The notes under the pieces: generated by a model
Told to the model about the DNA's origin: nothing
What the model saw: the letters and a program-made list of their open reading frames with translations, nothing else
Database searches by the model: none
Made by a program: the position numbers and the translations under genes
In this document: positions 58,424 through 64,000 of the stretch, piece by piece
Position numbering within the stretch: position 1 is the first letter of the stretch
Layout of the letters: every line of letters starts with the position of its first letter
DNA from: Kazachstania africana CBS 2517
Lineage: Eukaryota; Ascomycota; Saccharomycetes; Saccharomycetales; Saccharomycetaceae
Direction: 5' to 3'
Length of the DNA stretch: 64,000 nt
Assembly (NCBI RefSeq): GCF_000304475.1
Contig: NC_018945.1
Location: forward strand, 1 to 64,000

Positions 58424-58625
58424 TTTAATTATTCATTTTGTTCATAAATTCTTTGGTGGGCATACATTTAGGAAATAGAACTTAAAGTACTACAAATTGA
58501 ACAAAATGACGGCTCAAGGAAGTTATTATATTATATACATATGTATCATTTTTAGAGAGGCAATAATAGTATAGAAGATGAAAATTACGAAGAAATCCTG
58601 TAATATTAGATGTAGTTCAAAATAA

Positions 58626-61600
58626 CTATTCTCCCAGAATTCCCCTCGAGATCTGTACTAACTCTTCTGTAATATCTGAAACATCTGTAAAAGACTTCGA
58701 AAATGCTATGGAGTAAACTTGAGCCCAATGCAACTCTTCATGGGTTTTTGGCTCATCGTCGCTTGACTCTTGGGATCTCTTAATTTTAGATAGATATGCG
58801 AACAGTCTCTTACGAGCCAAAATTGTGCTAGGTAAATACATAGGAATTCTGTTCTCAGATCTAAAACTGTTGAACAATATGTAAAGTACGAATATCACAG
58901 AGGCTGCACTGTCCCTTCTGTAAGATAATAATGCCTTAATTGTTTCATCATCAGATTCTTCCTTCCAAACATCAAAAGCAGATCCAGCCATTCTAGCCTC
59001 TATGATCTTATCTAATAGCAGAAAGCAAGTGTCCAATAGCCTTGCGTATTTACTTGGGTCAAAGTTGGAGACAAAGTCAGGCTCCCTCTTGGCCCTCTTT
59101 AACAGCTGCTTTACTTCATGAATGCTCTGTGACAATCTAACTTCTCTGATGCGGGCAAATGTCAGCGTGATGTCAGTAGGTTCATCGTCAATGTCATGAT
59201 ATAAGTAGCGTTCAGTCACTGTCTGATAAGATTGACTGAGGTGTGACAATAAAGTAGAAACAGCCAATTTCATTTCCTCTCTTGCTGAATAAGACCATGG
59301 AAACCAATTGATGCCCGCAGATGTTATGATCCCTATAATCAGTGCGAGGGACGTGTGCCAACAATTAGACCAACTGTTGACTATTGTAACTTCACCTTTA
59401 GCATATGCTCCTAATGAAATAACAGTAAATGAAATCATGGCTGCAAAAGAGGCCTTGGCTTTTTGATATATCAACAAGATTGCTGCTAGTGGAAGTACTA
59501 TAATACCAGCAAAAACGCACAGAATATATGGATTAGAGAATTTAGACGGTTCGTTAGCAGCCCATCCCCAAAACATTGCAAAGATAGCTACAGACAGGGT
59601 GGAGAGTAGATCTGTCAATTGACCAGGGGGTTTATTATGGGCTAAAATGTAGATGATTATTGGAGTCCACCAACAGTGATACTTTTCATACCAATGGTAG
59701 GACTCGTCAAGCCAACCTGGTAGACACGTAAAAGTAAGGACAAACACAAGTTTCAGAGACCATTGCATTTCAGCACCGGTTAAGACTGTAGACAATTTCC
59801 ACAATTTGAATCTGAAGGGGTTCTCAGTTGTATGAAAATTAAAATCCTCATGATCAATAGCACGAGATGATGAGATTACTTCATTGACCCTTTCGTACGT
59901 GTGCTTAGAAGTATATGCATTGTAAACCTTTTGGAAAATATCTTCAACATCAAACTTAGTCTCCAAGTAGCGAGAAAAGCCAAAGGAGCCATCATCTATG
60001 GAACATTCCTTTGGCAATCTATTCATAGCTCTTCTGAACGGGTAGTGAGGCGGTACAACTCTCCAATGGGTATTAATGGTGAGCTTTTTACATGAGCTGG
60101 CAATTTTTTCGACTTGGTAAGCTGCAGTTCTCACATATTTTATAAATAGAAAGACGTTCACGTAGGTGTCATCGTATAATAGATTATTTGAAAATTGTTT
60201 ATTCTTTGTAAATCTCTTGTAAGCTGAATCAAATCTGGCAGATTTGATTTTCAATTTTTGCATTCTATCATCTAAGACGCTCGTAGCCCCATTAACTGTA
60301 CTACCGTTCTTCGTTAATTTAATAATATTAGAAATTTGATCTAAAACTGCTATTATTTCTAGGATTAGGGCAAAGACTTCTCCAGAAAAGAGAGTTTTCA
60401 AAATTTCTATAGGATTATCATCATGGTTTTGAAAGGAATGCCTCTTTTTAGCAGAAACAGATTCTGCGGAGCTACTATGGGAATTAATTGAGAGGTATAA
60501 CTGCTCCAACTCTTTTGCATTGAAAAGTATATGGTTCAAAGGTAAAATTCGTAATGTGCTGCCAATCATTGTTAAGGAGTTTCTGAAAGATCTTAATGAT
60601 GCTTTATCAAATTTAGAAAGAGAAAACTGGTTAGAGAAATCTCTATTAGCTTCGGTTAAATTAATATTGAGAGAGTTGATCATTCTTTTACGCAAAATAT
60701 CAAGAGCTTCTTTATCACTACATGAACTTTTGTCCACAATCCCCATTAGGAAGTCCTTTATTTTGAAAAGAGCCTTGTCAAAATTATTTAATAGCTCTGT
60801 GTTGCCACTTTGTGGGAAAATAAGAATATTGACAGAAAGAGATATTAACATACCTACGATATATGACAGTGAAAATTCTCTGTACAAACGCCAGTTAAGG
60901 TCAGTTTTATTTTTAACAATCTGAACTGAGTGAAAGTATATGATAGAGATACCGAATGTCAATGATGGGTACAGTAATCGCTTATAGAAATTCCTTAACC
61001 ATGTTGAAATAAGTAATGCGAGCATCATGCTTAAAAATAGAAGAGCACCTTGAAATCTAATAGCAGGCCCACGAGAAGTAGAAACATACCATGCCAAGCT
61101 TGACCAACCGACTCCAAAGATACCTCCTATGAGCGACTCCAATGTGATTTCCAATTGAACACCCACGTTCCTGGCTGGGTGATGCAACAGAACTGCTAAA
61201 GGTATGAAATAGCGATATTCATCCCCCAACCAATTCCCAACGGGATGAATTACGCAAAGGATGTAGGCAATCAAATATGCTAGAAAGTATTTGAATATTT
61301 CAGTATATTTTTTTGTTAATTGGTGAAGGAAAACTTTTCTGTGACTTTTAATGAAATAAGATTTCGATAATTCCTCACTCTTTGGTGGCAGGGGAAGATT
61401 GGTGTCCATAGGAGATTCAGGATTAGCAAACAGACCAGTGAAAAAACCATCTCTTAACTCTTCAAACTTGTAGTCTATGAGTTCGTTCCATTTCTTTTCA
61501 TTGGCTATGGAATTCAGTTTTGTATGGTCTATAGCAGTGAAAGATTTCTTAGTCTTTCTATTTGTCAGACACTGAGGCGAATCGAGATGCGATGAGCTAC

Positions 61601-61637
61601 TTGAAAGCTCAGACTTCATATCATTTACACTATTCAT
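58626..61637 (-). CDS. BRE4: Multi-helix membrane protein Bre4
   Basis: 1003 codons (S. cerevisiae 1125). Two blocks of hydrophobic helices are visible, about residues 110-280 and 630-790, separated by a long soluble part. This is the aromatic-acid-exporter/FUSC-like layout of the DUF2421/DUF2422 proteins. The N-terminus is Ser-rich and cytosolic. BRE4 mutants are hypersensitive to the secretion inhibitor brefeldin A; the transported substrate is unknown. Order and orientation between OST4 and PTP1 equal YDL231C. It is divergent from PTP1, with 829 bases between. Confidence 0.93.
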   Translation of the reverse strand: MNSVNDMKSELSSSSSHLDSPQCLTNRKTKKSFTAIDHTKLNSIANEKKWNELIDYKFEELRDGFFTGLFANPESPMDTNLPLPPKSEELSKSYFIKSHRKVFLHQLTKKYTEIFKYFLAYLIAYILCVIHPVGNWLGDEYRYFIPLAVLLHHPARNVGVQLEITLESLIGGIFGVGWSSLAWYVSTSRGPAIRFQGALLFLSMMLALLISTWLRNFYKRLLYPSLTFGISIIYFHSVQIVKNKTDLNWRLYREFSLSYIVGMLISLSVNILIFPQSGNTELLNNFDKALFKIKDFLMGIVDKSSCSDKEALDILRKRMINSLNINLTEANRDFSNQFSLSKFDKASLRSFRNSLTMIGSTLRILPLNHILFNAKELEQLYLSINSHSSSAESVSAKKRHSFQNHDDNPIEILKTLFSGEVFALILEIIAVLDQISNIIKLTKNGSTVNGATSVLDDRMQKLKIKSARFDSAYKRFTKNKQFSNNLLYDDTYVNVFLFIKYVRTAAYQVEKIASSCKKLTINTHWRVVPPHYPFRRAMNRLPKECSIDDGSFGFSRYLETKFDVEDIFQKVYNAYTSKHTYERVNEVISSSRAIDHEDFNFHTTENPFRFKLWKLSTVLTGAEMQWSLKLVFVLTFTCLPGWLDESYHWYEKYHCWWTPIIIYILAHNKPPGQLTDLLSTLSVAIFAMFWGWAANEPSKFSNPYILCVFAGIIVLPLAAILLIYQKAKASFAAMISFTVISLGAYAKGEVTIVNSWSNCWHTSLALIIGIITSAGINWFPWSYSAREEMKLAVSTLLSHLSQSYQTVTERYLYHDIDDEPTDITLTFARIREVRLSQSIHEVKQLLKRAKREPDFVSNFDPSKYARLLDTCFLLLDKIIEARMAGSAFDVWKEESDDETIKALLSYRRDSAASVIFVLYILFNSFRSENRIPMYLPSTILARKRLFAYLSKIKRSQESSDDEPKTHEELHWAQVYSIAFSKSFTDVSDITEELVQISRGILGE

Positions 61638-62466
61638 TGATGAGACTTAACGCCCTTACAACCAAAAAAAACCAACACCCTGAAGACAGTGAATATGCTG
61701 CGTTGCTTCTAATAGCAGGAGTGGCAATATATCGTCTACAGCAATAGGATATTAAACTCTTCTAGCCGTTCGAATGTTGTTCGCGACTAGATGATATTTT
61801 AACTCTGCAATGTCGGACTGTTGAGTTCGATCAATTCAGGCTGTATACCATTTAGATGAAAAATTTAAGAAAAACACGAAGAACGATGTAAAGTTCTCTT
61901 GACTAGTTGGACTCAGTAGCTTTTGGTTGGTTCATAGAGAGTAGGATTCCCTCATGTATGGTTGACGTCAACCACTGGTGCGCAAGATACGCCTCTTTTT
62001 GTTACCATTGAGACGCTCTAAATCCTTATGTCTGCATCAGTACTTCAGGGAGTTATGTTACCATATACAATTGGATATTCATTGTATTGCCACATTTCTA
62101 TTTGAGTCGTATGCTGCACCAACATGATAAACCCATTTGCTGTGTAGAACGATGTTTCAGCTAAATTTAGGTTCGAGTCTTAACTGTACGTAACAAATGC
62201 TGGAGAGACGCTTGAATTGGCATTATTCTTCAAGCAAGAACAATTACTTGGCACCTACACTTCCCATAATATACTTTACCAAATGTAATACCGCCATAAA
62301 TCTTTTTGTATATCTTATATAGCTAATATCCCATAATATTATATATAAGCCATTTCACAGAGCTTCGAGAAAAATTTCAAATAGGCGGAAATGGGAACTA
62401 AACTACTGAAACTAACAAAGAAGTGGCATAGTGAAGCCTCAAATACCCCAAAACTTATATGACAAT
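61638..62466. other. Divergent promoter region BRE4-PTP1
   Basis: 829 bases. No gene. The GGTTCGAGTC at 62170-62179 resembles a tRNA T-arm, but no cloverleaf surrounds it. TATATAGC and TATATAAG near 62317 and 62342 are candidate TATA elements for PTP1. Confidence 0.5.
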
Positions 62467-63468
62467 ATGGCTGTTTCCAAATATCCGTGGTATTTGAATC
62501 AAACTGATGATGAGCTTCTATCAAAATTCAAGTATATTCAGCGTCAGGAAGATGAACATTTAAGGGAAGCTACTAATGGGACCCTCAATTCAAGATGGTC
62601 CCTAGGTGACAGCATCTTGCAACGAAATGATTACAGAAACAGATATGTGAATATTATGCCTTATGAAAGAACAAGAGTTAAATTGAATGTTCCACGCGGC
62701 AACGATTATATCAATGCATCTTATGTGAAAGTCAACGTTCCAGGCCAAAGTACACAGCCAGGTTACTATATTGCCACACAAGGCCCCACGAGATATACGT
62801 GGGATCAGTTCTGGCAAATGTGTTATCAAGAGTGTCCCTATGACAATATCGTTATTGTTATGGTGACACCGTTAGTGGAGCATGGTAGGGAAAAGTGCTA
62901 CAGATATTGGCCCACAAGTGAGGATCGTGTTAAGATATCACCTGTCTCACAATATCCAGGGGGGGAGAGTGACATAAGTACGTTCCAATCAGAACTGAAA
63001 ATTGAATACGTCCAACATGAAAGAGTTGACGATTTGTATACTTTAACAGAAATTAAGTTGAGCCCTCCCTCTGGATCCATAGGGCCTACGAAAACCGTTC
63101 ACCACTTCTACTTCGACCAATGGAGAGACATGAGTAGGCCAGAAGAAATATTGCCCATTATGACATTATCACAGCACTCACATGCGTTGAATTCAAATGG
63201 AAATCCCGTCATTGTCCATTGTTCAGCAGGTGTCGGTCGTTCAGGCACTTTCATCGCTTTGGATCACCTGATACATGATACTGCAGACTTCAAGAACGCT
63301 CTTGACACAATGGCTCCGGCTCCATTGCAGGACTACAAACGTGACTTGATAGAACAGATAGTATTCCAACTACGTTCGCAGAGAATGAAAATGGTTCAAA
63401 TGAAGGACCAGTACATCTTCATCTATAACGCAGCCAAGTACCTCTACAACCTCGAACTGCATACGTAG
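62467..63468 (+). CDS. PTP1: Protein tyrosine phosphatase Ptp1
   Basis: 333 codons from ATG 62467 (335 in S. cerevisiae). The frame is open a further 12 codons upstream but begins there with GTG, and alignment with known Ptp1 starts at this ATG. The catalytic loop HCSAGVGRSG carries the nucleophilic cysteine at about 254. The substrate-recognition loop has NDYINASYVKV and the Q-loop region is present. As in S. cerevisiae, the general-acid loop is W-basic-D (WRD) instead of WPD. Ptp1 is a cytosolic phosphatase that dephosphorylates Fpr3 and affects filamentous signalling. Confidence 0.97.
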   Translation: MAVSKYPWYLNQTDDELLSKFKYIQRQEDEHLREATNGTLNSRWSLGDSILQRNDYRNRYVNIMPYERTRVKLNVPRGNDYINASYVKVNVPGQSTQPGYYIATQGPTRYTWDQFWQMCYQECPYDNIVIVMVTPLVEHGREKCYRYWPTSEDRVKISPVSQYPGGESDISTFQSELKIEYVQHERVDDLYTLTEIKLSPPSGSIGPTKTVHHFYFDQWRDMSRPEEILPIMTLSQHSHALNSNGNPVIVHCSAGVGRSGTFIALDHLIHDTADFKNALDTMAPAPLQDYKRDLIEQIVFQLRSQRMKMVQMKDQYIFIYNAAKYLYNLELHT

Positions 63469-63566
63469 AGTAACATGGCACCTAGCCCAGTCCGCCATGG
63501 CAACCTCATCCATGACACAGCTGCAAAATGCATCAAATTTGGCAGATTTTGACCGCTGTGCGTGAC

Positions 63567-63579
63567 ATCACTATATACG
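63567..63579 (+). promoter_or_regulatory. Candidate Abf1 site upstream of SSB1
   Basis: ATCACTATATACG fits the Abf1 consensus RTCRYnnnnnACG, 166 bases before the SSB1 ATG. Abf1 often acts at promoters of translation-related genes. The motif is loose and could be chance. Confidence 0.35.
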
Positions 63580-63744
63580 ACTATATTTTACAAAAAATTT
63601 TAATAGACGCACTGGAAGAGACTTTTTTTTGCATCGAAAGCATCGTTGAAAAATTTTTCAATACTTAGAACTTTTAAAGTTTTATTCATTACGTTTTCTT
63701 ATTTGACGAAGAAAGACGTTAAGTAACCCAATCAACTTATTAAA

Positions 63745-64000
63745 ATGGCTGACGGTGTTTTCCAAGGTGCTATTGGTATCGATTTAGGTACTACTTACTC
63801 CTGTGTTGCTACTTATGAATCCTCTGTTGAGATTATTGCTAACGAACAAGGTAACAGAGTTACTCCATCTTTCGTTGCTTTCACCCCAGAAGAAAGATTA
63901 ATTGGTGATGCTGCTAAGAACCAAGCTGCTTTAAACCCAATGAACACTGTCTTCGACGCTAAGCGTTTAATCGGTAGAAGATACGATGAAGAATCTGTTC
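63745..64000 (+). CDS. SSB1: Ribosome-associated Hsp70 Ssb1, cut by window end
   Basis: The first 85 codons are present; the full protein should have about 613. The N-terminus [20 protein letters not shown] is nearly identical to yeast Ssb1/Ssb2, with the phosphate-1 loop [10 protein letters not shown] of the Hsp70 ATPase domain and RVTPSFVAF. Ssb binds nascent chains at the ribosome with the RAC co-chaperone. Codon use is strongly biased to the preferred set (GCT, GGT, TTC, AAG), as expected for a very highly expressed gene. Its place after PTP1 equals YDL229W. Confidence 0.97.
   Translation, partial: MADGVFQGAIGIDLGTTYSCVATYESSVEIIANEQGNRVTPSFVAFTPEERLIGDAAKNQAALNPMNTVFDAKRLIGRRYDEESV

Noticed and set aside
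62170..62179. GGTTCGAGTC resembling a tRNA T-arm
   Set aside because: No matching acceptor stem, D-arm or anticodon arm upstream.

Overview
The window is nuclear DNA of a budding yeast (Saccharomycetaceae). It has about 43 kb of gene-poor, repeat-laden, subtelomere-like sequence on the left and a compact block of conserved genes on the right (42.97-64.0 kb). The conserved block reads LRG1, CNM67/ADY3 family, ADE12, PHO13, YPD1, GYP7, IES2, MFG1, OST4, BRE4, PTP1, SSB1. In S. cerevisiae most of these lie in order on the left arm of chromosome IV (YDL240W to YDL229W), while ADE12 and IES2 lie on chromosome XIV (YNL220W, YNL215W). Other chromosome XIV neighbours (RAP1, POP1, ALG9, SSU72) are absent. 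This mixture is what a whole-genome-duplication descendant with its own pattern of gene loss would show. A Kazachstania-like or other non-Saccharomyces post-duplication genus is plausible, but I cannot name the species.

Left part, 1-43 kb. This is dominated by relatives and wrecks of secreted proteins. (i) Five loci look like K1-type killer preprotoxins: hydrophobic segments flanking a cysteine-bounded loop, then an N-glycosylated spacer, Lys-Arg processing sites and a Cys-containing C-terminal piece. They lie at 3.8-4.5, 4.7-5.5, 20.8-21.1, 23.4-23.8 and 27.2-28.3 kb. All are broken or run into assembly gaps. (ii) Three loci encode CSS2/CSS3-like small secreted cysteine proteins: an intact one at 17.2 kb, an apparently intact one at 34.4 kb, and a decayed tandem copy at 35.5 kb. 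(iii) There is a decayed GPI-anchored adhesin with a Hyr1/Iff-type N-terminal domain (6.9-8.8 kb). (iv) An arginase-superfamily gene is present in two independently damaged copies (1.6-2.5 and 24.3-25.2 kb), inside larger dispersed repeats shared among three places. (v) Several very small membrane proteins and a divergent TMBIM/BXI1-like seven-helix protein (37.2-38.0 kb) complete the set. Four N-runs mark assembly gaps, two of them inside toxin genes.

Right part. These are housekeeping genes with close spacing. ADE12 (purine synthesis) has three TGACTC motifs upstream. PHO13 shows a probable one-base frameshift near its 3' end. OST4 is a 52-codon gene at 58.27 kb, easily missed because of its size. 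SSB1 is cut by the window end.

The most interesting unit is the subtelomeric collection of K1-like killer loci. Two of them are far richer in G+C than the rest of the region. They occur together with tiny membrane proteins whose role is unknown.
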